DNA of 12,027 bases, taken from positions 1 to 12,027 of the forward strand of contig DAWV01000012.1 of the NCBI GenBank assembly GCA_002506085.1. The letters run 5' to 3'. Both the position numbers and the translations under genes were made by a program. The DNA comes from Methanocorpusculaceae archaeon UBA425 (GTDB lineage: Archaea > Halobacteriota > Methanomicrobia > Methanomicrobiales > Methanocorpusculaceae). Below are positions 5,525 through 11,319 of this stretch, piece by piece. The notes below the pieces were generated by a model. It worked only from the letters and a program-made list of their open reading frames with translations, did not search any database and was not told the DNA's origin. Position 1 is the first letter of the stretch, and each line of letters starts with the position of its first letter.

Positions 5525-5801
5525 TGAGTCAATCTCTGATTTGCGAGTGGGTTAGACGGCAAATCTGATTTGGGAAGGAAATGGCCGGGTGCGGACACAT
5601 GAGAAAAGACCAACCGCGAATCGGCGCGAATCCGCCCTACGGGCGAGAAAAATCGGATTTGCTCATCCTCACTTTCGCAAGTCTCTCGCAAGGCAAAGCC
5701 TTGCTCGGCTGAGGCCTCCCCTGCGGGTCAGCCCGCCCTCGACTTGCTCATCCCTTCATCGGGACCGTTCGGGCAAATCCTGTCGGCGCCCCAGCGCCTC
5801 C
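5525..5801. repeat. Hairpin mosaic M4 with 51-bp inverted repeat, left arm
   Basis: Contains CGCCC-TAC-GGGCG (5633-5645), GCAAGGC-AAA-GCCTTGC (5688-5704), CCC-TGC-GGG (5719-5727), an inverted repeat B copy (5584-5634) and the 51-bp terminal block 5751-5801, which itself folds (GGCGC-CCCA-GCGCC, 5785-5798). It also holds a degenerate hairpin near 5553-5567. Confidence 0.8.
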
Positions 5802-6254
5802 TTAGGATATCTCTTTGATGTTCTCATTTTTCAGATATTTTTCATCGGTGTATACAAATCTCATCCACTCAAGTTTTCCCTTCTTGCCAAAATTGAACAA
5901 TACCCCTGCTTTGATACCAGTTGCTTTCAGATAATGAAGGAGCTGAGCTGAATCTGAATTAGTTAGTTTGGCATTTGCTTTGAGTTCAAGGATGATCGAA
6001 TCATAACAGATGATATCGGTTTTGTAGGTACTTGGAAGCTTTTCACCATTGTAATAAACATCAAGATGCTTTTCAGCAACCGCCGGGATATTATTATCCC
6101 TGAATTCTATCATCAAAGCATCACGATAGACAGCTTCCAGAAATCCGCTGCCAAGCGAGTTATACACACGAAAAGCACACCCAACGATCTTTCGAACCTC
6201 GGCAAAAAAGAGATGATCCGTTTCTTCGGGCTGAATTATATCACCAGACATCAT
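5802..6254 (-). CDS. GxxExxY protein (PDDEXK_3 nuclease-like fold)
   Basis: A 150-aa protein. The defining motif is G37-F-L-E40-A-V-Y43 within VYNSLGSGFLEAVY. A PD-(D/E)xK-like core follows: D80 in YKTDIICYD and E90-L-K92, then Q104 in the AQLLHYLKATG segment. The closing LFNFGKKGKLEWMRFV is also characteristic. The family belongs to the restriction-endonuclease-like superfamily and is common in archaea and bacteria; its substrate and role are not established, and all putative active-site residues are present. ATG 6254 (or the adjacent ATG 6251) is supported by a TATA box at 6281-6290, about 31 bases upstream, with no Shine-Dalgarno. The stop codon directly adjoins the 51-bp inverted repeat. 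It is monocistronic within a symmetrical cassette. Confidence 0.92.
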   Translation of the reverse strand: MMSGDIIQPEETDHLFFAEVRKIVGCAFRVYNSLGSGFLEAVYRDALMIEFRDNNIPAVAEKHLDVYYNGEKLPSTYKTDIICYDSIILELKANAKLTNSDSAQLLHYLKATGIKAGVLFNFGKKGKLEWMRFVYTDEKYLKNENIKEIS

Positions 6255-6280
6255 GATTTTTCATTCTTTTTCGAGAGATG

Positions 6281-6290
6281 ATATAATTTA
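6281..6290 (-). promoter_or_regulatory. TATA box of the GxxExxY gene
   Basis: The minus strand reads TAAATTATAT, centred about 31 bases before the ATG at 6254 and lying between the right inverted repeat and the gene. The cassette therefore carries its own promoter. Confidence 0.6.
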
Positions 6291-6296
6291 TGAAAG

Positions 6297-6470
6297 GGAG
6301 GCGCTGGGGCGCCGACAGGATTTGCCCGAACGGTCCCGATGAAGGGACGAGCAAGACAGCGAAGCTGGATTGCGAGAGTGAGGAAGAGCAAATCCGATTC
6401 TGAGAGCCCGAAGGGCTCAGATTCGCGCCGATTCGCGGTTGGTTTTTTTCTTTTGTGTTCACACCATACC
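6297..6470. repeat. Hairpin mosaic M5 with 51-bp inverted repeat, right arm
   Basis: Bases 6297-6347 are the exact reverse complement of 5751-5801. Outward lie a hairpin with outer GCAA/TTGC pairs, a symmetric GA/GA internal loop and inner CAGC-GAA-GCTG (6351-6373), then GAGCCC-GAA-GGGCTC (6404-6418), and repeat B (about 6421-6470). Confidence 0.8.
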
Positions 6471-6556
6471 AATTCCCTAACGAATTAAATGTCAGGCACT
6501 ACCTACATTTTACGGTTTTTTTCACAAAGTCGGACACATTCCGAACTTCTACCATT

Positions 6557-6597
6557 AAAAAAAAGAAGCCCTAGAGCTCCAGCTTTCGCCGGAGCTC
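6557..6597 (-). terminator. Hairpin-plus-T8 terminator of the four-gene operon
   Basis: On the minus strand the stem GAGCTCC/GGAGCTC (about 6574-6597) overlaps the last codons of the 65-aa gene, and TTCTTTTTTTT follows (A8 at 6557-6564 on the plus strand). It is convincing as the end of the 8049-6571 transcript. Confidence 0.65.
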
Positions 6598-6768
6598 GTC
6601 TGAGATGATCACTACAGGCCTTCTGACATTATGCCGCCTCTCTGCAGTTCTGACTGCCGACTCGGGACACCCGATCAGATTTGCGATGTCCCTGACGGTC
6701 ATGCCGTTTCTCATCAATGCAAGGAACTGCTCCCTGTCACAGAGGATAGGATATTCGTACCACATCAT
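6571..6768 (-). CDS. Small helix-turn-helix protein
   Basis: A 65-aa protein. Residues 23-48 (MTVRDIANLIGCPESAVRTA and the following ERRHNV) form a typical helix-turn-helix: a first helix VRDIANLIG, a turn at CPE, and a recognition helix SAVRTAERRHN. Residues 8-20 (ILCDREQFLALMR) make a leading helix, and a short basic tail ends in ELRRKLEL. This matches homeodomain-like or resolvase-tail HTH units in outline. It is the last gene of the 8049-6571 operon, with its ATG overlapping the preceding stop by four bases, so translation is probably coupled. The ribosome-binding site is weak. It may be an autoregulator of the operon or a DNA-targeting subunit; the sequence alone cannot say. A strong terminator overlaps its 3' end. 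Confidence 0.72.
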   Translation of the reverse strand: MMWYEYPILCDREQFLALMRNGMTVRDIANLIGCPESAVRTAERRHNVRRPVVIISDELRRKLEL

Positions 6769-7325
6769 TCCGCGACCCGCACCACCTTCGCGAGGCTCTC
6801 ATGCGGATCCTTCTTCACATATCTCGCCGCCTCGCCGGCCGGGAGCGCCTTTCTCAGATCCAGCAGATTCACCCGCTCGACCTTCGCCACCCGTTCGCGG
6901 CCCGCCGTATCGACCGCGAGATCATACAGCGCCTTTTGGCCGATGAACCGTTTCGCATCCGAAGCCTTGATGAACACGAGGCTGTCATACACATCCGGCA
7001 GCTCATCCAGCAGAAGATCCGTGTTCACGACATCGTCCGTCGGGATCTCGAGGAGGAACTCGTCCGATGCAAGATCTTCTGCTCTGATGATTTCGATCAG
7101 CTCCTTATGGCGGGCTTCGAAGACCTTCGTCAGCTCCTTCATACAGTACAGGAACTCCTGATACCGGAATGCCGCGGCGAACTCGTCCGCGGGAAGCGGC
7201 CGGTGCCCGAGAAGAAGGATCTCGAGAGAGGCGGGTGTGAGATCTTCCGTTGCGGATCCTGCAGGGCATACTGCATCGCACGCTGCCGTTGTGCCGCCCG
7301 TGTTCTCCGTCGTTTCTTCCGTCAT
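6765..7325 (-). CDS. Hypothetical protein, operon gene 3
   Basis: A 186-aa acidic protein that I do not recognise. Residues 1-28 are low-complexity Thr/Glu/Ala-rich and probably disordered. Residues 45-82 form a long amphipathic helix with coiled-coil character (FRYQEFLYCMKELTKVFEAR and onward). Residues 88-130 are acidic and mixed (EIPTDDVVNTDLLLDELPDV). The C-terminal region has basic helices (AGRERVAKVERVNLLDLRKA). The frame is open much further upstream, but that part is out of frame with better genes; the ATG at 7325 overlaps the preceding stop by four bases and has a strong GGAGGGAG site, so it is the clear start. It is the largest member of the operon. A viral or integrated-element origin is possible given the compact layout, but no hallmark is visible. 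Confidence 0.75.
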   Translation of the reverse strand: MTEETTENTGGTTAACDAVCPAGSATEDLTPASLEILLLGHRPLPADEFAAAFRYQEFLYCMKELTKVFEARHKELIEIIRAEDLASDEFLLEIPTDDVVNTDLLLDELPDVYDSLVFIKASDAKRFIGQKALYDLAVDTAGRERVAKVERVNLLDLRKALPAGEAARYVKKDPHESLAKVVRVAE

Positions 7326-7588
7326 GTGCTCCCTCCGATTTGGATATGACCCTCGCATCTGCCGATCCAGACCGCTATTTTTGCGATTCTCTCTTTTCTG
7401 ACCGCGAACCTGTGTCCGTGAACACAGGTCCTTATCGAGCCCCCCTCCGGTCCTGATTCGAACACGAGCGGTTTCCCGGTGTTCATGCTGATGACCTCGC
7501 CCGTGACGATGTTGTAAATCCATGAGCCGGTGATGAGCTTGTGCCAGACGGCAAAGTCTCCCGAGCCGTCGCCGATAAGGTCGGTCAT
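7322..7588 (-). CDS. Small protein, NUMOD4-like outline without HNH nuclease (tentative)
   Basis: An 88-aa protein. Residues 24-68 (WIYNIVTGEVISMNTGKPLV, then a glycine-rich turn and IRTCVHGHRFAVRKERIAKI) follow the order of the NUMOD4-type module of phage HNH endonucleases: aromatic-Y-x-[IV]-x-x-G-x-V-x-S, a short strand, a turn, then a strand rich in R/V with a conserved basic helix. The HNH part that usually follows is missing; the protein ends 20 residues later. If the resemblance is real it would be a stand-alone DNA-binding element. Its start overlaps the preceding stop by four bases and has GGAG six bases after a purine run. Family assignment is by pattern only; existence as a gene is well supported by the operon overlaps. 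Confidence 0.65.
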   Translation of the reverse strand: MTDLIGDGSGDFAVWHKLITGSWIYNIVTGEVISMNTGKPLVFESGPEGGSIRTCVHGHRFAVRKERIAKIAVWIGRCEGHIQIGGST

Positions 7589-8049
7589 TCTTCATCTCCT
7601 GCAAGTGCGGCTGCAAACTGCCGGCTGCGGTATTCGAGGAGGTCGGCACGGTGGAGATTTTTGAAGACCCTGAACCATGTGTGGATGTCGGTGTCTTCGG
7701 GGACCATGCCGCAGCGTTCGTAGATGAGGTGTCTGATATCTTCGCCAAATGCGTGTTCAGCGGTGGCGATGCCTTTCATGGCGATGACGGGGAGCGCTGT
7801 TTCACGAACAATCTCCATGAAGGTCCGCTGCATACAGCTGACGTCTTCGCTGTAATTATGGAGTCTTGTGAGCTGATCGGCGGTGGTGCCGTCAGGCGAG
7901 GAAACGCCGGCTGATGCTTCTCCATAGAGCAGGAGATGGGCACAGGCGGTGAAGAGTTCAGTCCGGCTGATGAAGCCGAGGTTTTCTGCGATGCGGTCGA
8001 GGATTATGAACTCCTCGTTTGATATGTTGATGTAGATACTTTGTCTCAT
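7585..8049 (-). CDS. Ribbon-helix-helix-type protein, operon gene 1
   Basis: A 154-aa protein. The N-terminus fits a ribbon-helix-helix domain: strand QSIYINIS (3-10), helix NEEFIILDRIAENLGF (11-26) and second helix SRTELFTACAHLLLYG (28-43). Residues 50-100 form a second, mostly helical region (QLTRLHNYSEDVSCMQRTFM). The C-terminal third has DIHTWFRVFKNLHRADLLEY. The C-terminal part is not recognised. ATG 8049 is the first codon after a 100-base leader; no Shine-Dalgarno is present, only GAAAATTCACAACA. As first gene of a four-gene overlapping operon with a DNA-binding fold at its N-terminus, it is a plausible autoregulator acting on the inverted repeats in the leader. That link is inference. 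Confidence 0.75.
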   Translation of the reverse strand: MRQSIYINISNEEFIILDRIAENLGFISRTELFTACAHLLLYGEASAGVSSPDGTTADQLTRLHNYSEDVSCMQRTFMEIVRETALPVIAMKGIATAEHAFGEDIRHLIYERCGMVPEDTDIHTWFRVFKNLHRADLLEYRSRQFAAALAGDEE

Positions 8050-8064
8050 TGTTGTGAATTTTCA

Positions 8065-8135
8065 GGGGTGCCTTCATCCGTCATCAATCATCCATCATCC
8101 ATCAGTGCGTTTGGATGATTGTGACGGGTGACCCC
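8065..8135 (-). promoter_or_regulatory. Long leader hairpin before the four-gene operon
   Basis: Bases 8078-8093 (CCGTCATCAATCATCC) pair with 8113-8127 (GGATGATTGTGACGG) with one bulged base, and GGGGT (8065-8069) pairs with ACCCC (8131-8135). The structure lies within the predicted leader, ending about 16 bases before the start codon. It may be a regulatory RNA hairpin or an operator dyad for the ribbon-helix-helix product. Confidence 0.5.
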
Positions 8136-8322
8136 CTGATTTTTTGTTTTCGATTTTTAGAGACTTCACAGTAACTATATATACTTTTAGAAATAAAGAA
8201 GTACAACAAGAGTATTTAGGCAGCAAATCTCTCCCGAGTGAGAGTGCGGCTCGAAGTCCTTTGGGGTATCTCTTTTTTTTTCTGTTTGTGTGTGATTGAT
8301 GATGGATGATTGATGATTGATG
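8081..8322. repeat. Inverted GATGATT repeats flanking the operon promoter
   Basis: TCATCAATCATCCATCATC (8081-8099) is exactly the reverse complement of GATGATGGATGATTGATGA (8298-8316). Both are part of slightly longer low-complexity runs of GATGATT and GATGGAT units. The pair encloses about 198 bp that include the TATA box. Confidence 0.6.
8174..8184 (-). promoter_or_regulatory. TATA box of the four-gene operon
   Basis: ACTATATATAC is the best TATA core in this region. On the minus strand it predicts a transcript start near 8154 and a leader of about 105 bases. The core is nearly symmetric, so plus-strand use is possible, but no plus-strand gene follows. Confidence 0.5.
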
Positions 8323-8597
8323 AAATCATCCGGTTAGTTACTGAGGATGGTCTTTTTTGGATGAACCCGGATATTTTGATTATCCGAAAGGTCCAATAGA
8401 AGAGTGTCTGTTCTTTTCTTTCCCTCTAAAGTCAGAATCGGGCAGACACGTTTTTTCTGTTTTGCCTGGGTTTTGTTGTTTGTATCACGTCCTGAGGTGT
8501 TTTCCTCAGAATATTGTTGGATGTTTTTGGCAATTATAGTGCGTTTTTTTGTTCGCGGATAGGGGCGGTGCGGCCCGAAGCGGCCCGAATCGTGCCT
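8323..8597. other. Intergenic, no gene supported
   Basis: AT-rich sequence with T tracts (T6 near 8352, T6 near 8452, T7 near 8546). The short plus-strand frames here have no promoter, no ribosome-binding site and no protein-like composition. Confidence 0.5.
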
Positions 8598-8770
8598 GGG
8601 GCGAAGCCTTCGAGTACGCCCATAGTCGTATTGCGTCCCCCCTTCTCCCCCCTTAGGCGAGCCCAGTGGGCGAAGCCTCCGCGTACACCCGTCATCGTTT
8701 ATCGCCCCCCCTTCATTTTCGAGTGTGCTTCGGAAAAGGGGCGGGGCGATGCTTTCGTGTGTACAGGGAC
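8598..8770. repeat. 69-bp direct repeat with GGGCGAWGCYTTCG motif
   Basis: Two units begin GCGAAGCC at 8601 and 8670, period 69, sharing about 47 aligned bases including GTACRCCC and CCCCCCTTC. A partial third motif GGGGCGATGCTTTCGTGTGT is at 8743. The motif recurs at 11900-11920 as GGGCGATGCTTTCGAGTGAA. Confidence 0.65.
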
Positions 8771-8834
8771 CACCCAGATGCTGTAATTCGGATGGACTGG
8801 GACCACACTCTTTTTCAGGTGATGAAACGAATCA

Positions 8835-8866
8835 GGATTGCCGTTATGGATTTTTGGTTGTACTTC
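8835..8866. repeat. Dispersed repeat C, copy 1
   Basis: CCGTTATGGATTTTTGG with flanks matches 11924-11955 in the same orientation with two or three differences. In both places it lies roughly 10-80 bases after the GGGCGATGCTTTCG motif, so the two motifs travel together. Confidence 0.65.
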
Positions 8867-8907
8867 AGTTTTGTTTCTGGGATTCTTTTTGATGACCGTA
8901 TTCATCA

Positions 8908-9036
8908 CACGAAATTCACGAAAAATTCCACGAAAACACGAAAACCAATAAGATTGGGTTATAGGCGGCTCTATGTCGTCCCTCCCCCGTCCCCCACGCG
9001 AAATTTTCGAAAATCAACGAAATTCACAAAAAGGGG
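8908..9036. repeat. Short ACGAAA-rich repeats
   Basis: ACGAAA or CACGAAA recurs four times in 8918-8944 (CACGAAATTCACGAAAAA, then CCACGAAAACACGAAAA), and a related CGCGAAATTTTCGAAAATC, CGAAATTCAC run follows near 8998-9027. It is simple dispersed repeat sequence without a reading frame I would support. Confidence 0.5.
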
Positions 9037-9087
9037 GACAGGGGCGGAGGAATGGAAAGAAATCAAGTGCGAACATCAGGAAATGTA

Positions 9088-9180
9088 TGGTTGGTTTTTC
9101 TCTTGCGTCCACATTTACAAGCCACCTACTTTTCAAATTATTTCTCACACCCCCAATCCTTTTTTTTTGATTTGGGGTGC
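9088..9180 (+). repeat. Repeat B copy 6 and a T-loop hairpin
   Basis: GGTTGGTTTTTCTCTTGCGT (9091-9110) with CCACA after it is a repeat B copy. At about 9151-9180, ACCCCCAATC and GATTTGGGGTG form a stem around a T9 loop; a similar TTTTTTCTGATTATGGGGTG lies at 2969-2988. Confidence 0.55.
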
Positions 9181-9204
9181 GGGGCCGCGACTCCGGCGCG
9201 GAGC

Positions 9205-9664
9205 GGCCCGCGGTGGAGTATCCTATTTTTTGGGGCCCCTATACGTTTCAAAGTAGTTCATCAGGAGTGAAGAATTCAGATAGAACTTGCTTTCAGGATA
9301 GTTTGCGATCCGGCGTGGAGGCGGGGTGGCGAACAAGCGAGGGCCGTAGACCCGAGTCGGAGAGCAAACCGAAGGTTTGTGAACAAGTCGACGACCTCAA
9401 CTGAGGCGGGCTGACCCGAAGGGGCGGCCTTAGCTGAGCAAACAGAATGTTTGCGACCAAGGCTTTGCCTTGCGAGTCGGTCCGCGGCGGGGATATCCTA
9501 TTTGTCGAGGCCCCTATCTGTTTCTATTTAGTTCGTAGGCGGTCCGCGGCGGGGATATCCTATTTGTCGAGACCCCTATCTGTTTCTATTTAGTTCGTCG
9601 GCGGTCCGCGGTGGAGATGTCCTATAGATTAGGGCCTCTATATGTTTCCAGGCAGTCTATCAGT
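9205..9664. repeat. 62-bp repeat array (three tandem units plus one separated unit)
   Basis: Units start GGTCCGCGG at 9479, 9541 and 9603, an exact 62-base period; a diverged unit starts at 9205. Each has CCGCGG, GGATATCC (variant in units 1 and 4), a CTATTTGTCGA-like spacer, GGCCCCTAT and GTTTC. The first two tandem units differ at only two or three bases. A hairpin mosaic (9361-9476) sits between unit 1 and the tandem block, apparently interrupting the array. There are no unique spacers, so it is not a CRISPR array. Confidence 0.88.
9361..9476. repeat. Hairpin mosaic M6 and 91-bp direct repeat, copy 1
   Basis: Hairpins: GCAAACC-GAA-GGTTTG (9364-9379), CCC-GAA-GGG (9415-9423), GCAAACA-GAA-TGTTTGC (9438-9454) and CAAGGC-TTT-GCCTTG (9458-9472). 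Bases 9385-9475 recur at 11766-11856 in the same orientation with a single mismatch. Confidence 0.85.
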
Positions 9665-9892
9665 GCTTCAGCTATGCCTCCGGACAGCAAAGCAGCTGAA
9701 ATCATCATGGTTTTTATATAATTTATGCACTTTACCGGTTGTCCCCCAAATCTATCCCCGGACTATGTTTTCTCTGTATGTATTCTAAATTCATGGGCAA
9801 ATTGTTACGATACGACTAATTTCCGGTCGTTTTTATCCATTGATGTGAGTAATGCGGATATTTTTCATCAGTATCCAAACTGAATATTCATT
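9665..9892. other. Intergenic with a strong TATA-like stretch, no gene seen
   Basis: TTTTTATATAATTTATG (9711-9726) is an excellent AT box, but no supported gene follows on the plus strand. On the minus strand the nearest ATG (9708) is only about 10 bases from it, too close for initiation. It could drive an untranslated RNA or be a promoter relic. Confidence 0.4.
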
Positions 9893-10243
9893 TTATGTAT
9901 GCTCCAATTCTTCAATGATTTTCTTAACATTGTCATAAAGACACGGAACCATTTCATTTGCAACCTGCCAGACATAGTACAGATTAATTTCAGAGTATCC
10001 ATGAATCAGTTTGTCCCGCATGCCTGCTATCTTTTTCCAGGCAACGTCCGGATATGCCTGCCGTATTTCATCCGGGACGTGTTTCACCGCCTCTCCGATT
10101 ACTTCAATAAATCTGATGACTGCTCCATTATACAGCGGATCATCCAGATATTCCTGATAGGTCATTCGCTTTAATGCCTGAGCGATGTTTTCAGATTGTA
10201 TGCAGATGTCATCCAGATAGGGGAGGGGATCATGTTTTGTCAT
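9893..10243 (-). CDS. hepT: HEPN toxin of a HEPN/MNT pair (DUF86, HepT-like), copy 2
   Basis: A 116-aa DUF86 protein with the intact signature R76-D-K-L-I-H81-G-Y83 (RX4HXY). It has the same IRFIEVIGEAVKHVP core and N-terminal YLDDIC-x-QSENI as copy 1. Known family members are RNases held inactive by AMPylation of the tyrosine. Its ATG overlaps the MNT stop by four bases, so it is the distal gene of a coupled pair. It aligns with copy 1 almost without gaps but has diverged at nearly half of positions, so the two pairs are old paralogues or independently acquired, not a recent duplication. Predicted active. Only weak T-rich sequence follows it on the minus strand. Confidence 0.93.
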   Translation of the reverse strand: MTKHDPLPYLDDICIQSENIAQALKRMTYQEYLDDPLYNGAVIRFIEVIGEAVKHVPDEIRQAYPDVAWKKIAGMRDKLIHGYSEINLYYVWQVANEMVPCLYDNVKKIIEELEHT

Positions 10244-10569
10244 ACTTTTGCCTTATCTGCTTTACAAATGATGGCATCACGCAGGACATCTGACCTGATT
10301 CTTGGTTTTAAATGATCCGGAGATACCAGATCGATGCGTCGTCCGAATAGTTCTTCCAGGTATTCTGAAAGGTCGAAGAATGTGTTGTATGAGTCAAATT
10401 CCGGTTTGAATGTGTAGAGTATATCTATGTCTGAGTCCGGACCGTCTTCTTCCCGACTCACAGAGCCGAATATCCCTATTGTTTCAATGCCGAAACGCTC
10501 GCGTATCTCCGGAAGGTTTGCCTCTAATTTCATGAGGACCTCCTCTTTGATGCTTGTGTATTCGGACAT
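10240..10569 (-). CDS. mntA: MNT antitoxin: nucleotidyltransferase (MntA-like), copy 2
   Basis: A 109-aa minimal nucleotidyltransferase. G35-S36-x10-D47-x-D49 (FGSVSREEDGPDSDIDILY) and D80 (RRIDLVS) are complete, so AMP transfer to the neighbouring HEPN protein is expected by family knowledge. Compared with copy 1 the usual RG after the GS motif is replaced by RE. An in-frame ATG at 10653 would add 28 Pro/Tyr-rich residues. I choose 10569 because the protein then matches copy 1 end to end, beginning MSEYxSIK in both. AT boxes at 10653-10676 could serve as promoter with a leader of about 70 bases. It overlaps HEPN by four bases. Confidence 0.92.
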   Translation of the reverse strand: MSEYTSIKEEVLMKLEANLPEIRERFGIETIGIFGSVSREEDGPDSDIDILYTFKPEFDSYNTFFDLSEYLEELFGRRIDLVSPDHLKPRIRSDVLRDAIICKADKAKV

Positions 10570-10842
10570 GATACAGGTATATGGTACTTTGTCGATAGGT
10601 GGTAATGAGGTTTTGCCTGTCGGCGGGCGGTATGATTGCGGGTATGAGGGCATAAAAATCTATACTACATATTTTTGCTCTTAGCAGGTCATATTCGTTC
10701 ACTTACCTCCAAGGAAATTAGATGAATGCTGTCGATAGAGAGGAGCTTACATGTCCTGCAGACGATCACCAAATCCTCTGAAGAGTTTGAGTTTTCCCTC
10801 TGGAGAAAAACTATTATATTACACCCCCTAGTATTTTGTATC
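10570..10842. promoter_or_regulatory. Divergent promoter region between MNT 2 and the antitoxin-like gene
   Basis: Two AT clusters are seen: ATAAAAATCTATACTACATA (10652-10671), probably serving the minus-strand MNT gene, and CTATTATATT (10811-10820), which lies 27 bases before the ATG at 10843. The frame open on the plus strand from 10726 has no promoter of its own and is taken as untranslated. Confidence 0.45.
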
Positions 10843-11319
10843 ATGCAGACGATGGATGCTGAACAAAAAAAATCCGTTATGGTATCTGCCGAGGTTCATC
10901 GGCGGATTGCTGCTCTTCGGAAGGGGGATCAGACCTATGGAGATGTTGTGGCGTCATCGATTCAGGCATTGGAGGAGTTGGTCTTTGCGTATGGGGGTAT
11001 GGGTACATTGTCGGTTGAACTTACTTCTCTTGGTCGATATACGATACATAAGCCTATCCAATTTCAACTTTCCTATGATATTGAAAATGCGGTGTGGTGT
11101 CTTAAAAATGATGAACTCGCTTTGAACGGCTATGGTTCGACCTATCAGAGGACAATTGAGTGTTTGGAGGAGTGCGTTGAGGGGCATGTTCTCTTCTTTA
11201 CCGAGTTTCCCGATAGTAAGCATACCGATGACGGACTCCTGATAAAGAGTAAGCTGCAGGAATACATCGATTTTGATCAGGTTCTCTCCTATTTCCATGA
11301 GCGGGACGGCGAGAGTTGA
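10843..11319 (+). CDS. RHH / HicB-like antitoxin
   Basis: A 158-aa protein. Residues 9-47 form a VapB-like ribbon-helix-helix: strand KKSVMVS, helix AEVHRRIAALRKGDQT, then YGDVVASSIQALEELV. This matches archaeal antitoxins with the pattern I-x-V-S-x-E-x-x-x-x-L-x-x-x-[KR]-x-G-x-x-TY-x-D-[VI]. Residues 73-121 resemble the HicB-like partial RNase H fold (FQLSYDIENAVWCLKNDELA, then GYGSTYQRTIECLEE). A DNA-binding domain plus toxin-binding domain fits an antitoxin or autorepressor. The next frame, a HicA-like toxin, begins with the ATG directly after this stop (TGAATG), as in a TA operon. ATG 10843 is chosen because a TATA box is centred 27 bases upstream, giving a leaderless transcript; the longer frame lacks protein character upstream. 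Domain order is the reverse of classical HicB. Confidence 0.75.
   Translation: MQTMDAEQKKSVMVSAEVHRRIAALRKGDQTYGDVVASSIQALEELVFAYGGMGTLSVELTSLGRYTIHKPIQFQLSYDIENAVWCLKNDELALNGYGSTYQRTIECLEECVEGHVLFFTEFPDSKHTDDGLLIKSKLQEYIDFDQVLSYFHERDGES

Larger units (their letters stand above)
5584..6470. mobile_element. Candidate non-autonomous cassette: GxxExxY gene between inverted mosaic arms
   Basis: The left arm (5584-5801) and right arm (6297-6470) are inverted copies of one composite. From inside out each has a 51-bp block (5751-5801 and 6297-6347, perfect reverse complements), then hairpin units, a GAGCAAATCCGAT box, a CCC-GNA-GGG hairpin and repeat B at the outer edge (GATTCGCGGTTGGT plus T tract and a GTGTCCACAC-like end). 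The enclosed 495 bp hold one promoter and one ORF. The left arm abuts the stop codon with no spare base. There is no transposase and I saw no obvious short target duplication, so mobility is inferred from symmetry only. Confidence 0.45.

Noticed and set aside
7326..7748. N-terminal extension of the 186-aa operon gene
   Set aside because: It overlaps two better-supported genes in other frames; the ATG at 7325 has a strong ribosome-binding site and a 4-base overlap.
8200..8275. tRNA-like sequence (GGCTCGAAGTCC after a variable-arm-like stem)
   Set aside because: The T-arm does not pair properly, and no acceptor stem, D-arm or anticodon arm can be found on either strand.
8666..9256. 196-aa plus-strand frame
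   Set aside because: It runs across three different dispersed repeats and has no promoter or ribosome-binding site; composition is not protein-like.
9479..9664. Possible CRISPR array
   Set aside because: The 62-bp units abut each other directly with no unique spacers, and no cas gene is present.
9623..9708. 28-aa minus-strand frame ending ETYRGPNL, echoed as ETYRGPKK in the 9205 unit
   Set aside because: The ATG is only about 10 bases from the TATA-like stretch, there is no ribosome-binding site, and the echo is explained by the 62-bp repeat itself; other units have stops in the same frame.
10570..10653. 28-residue N-terminal extension of MNT copy 2
   Set aside because: It is absent from copy 1, and the 109-aa versions align from MSEY to the end without gaps.
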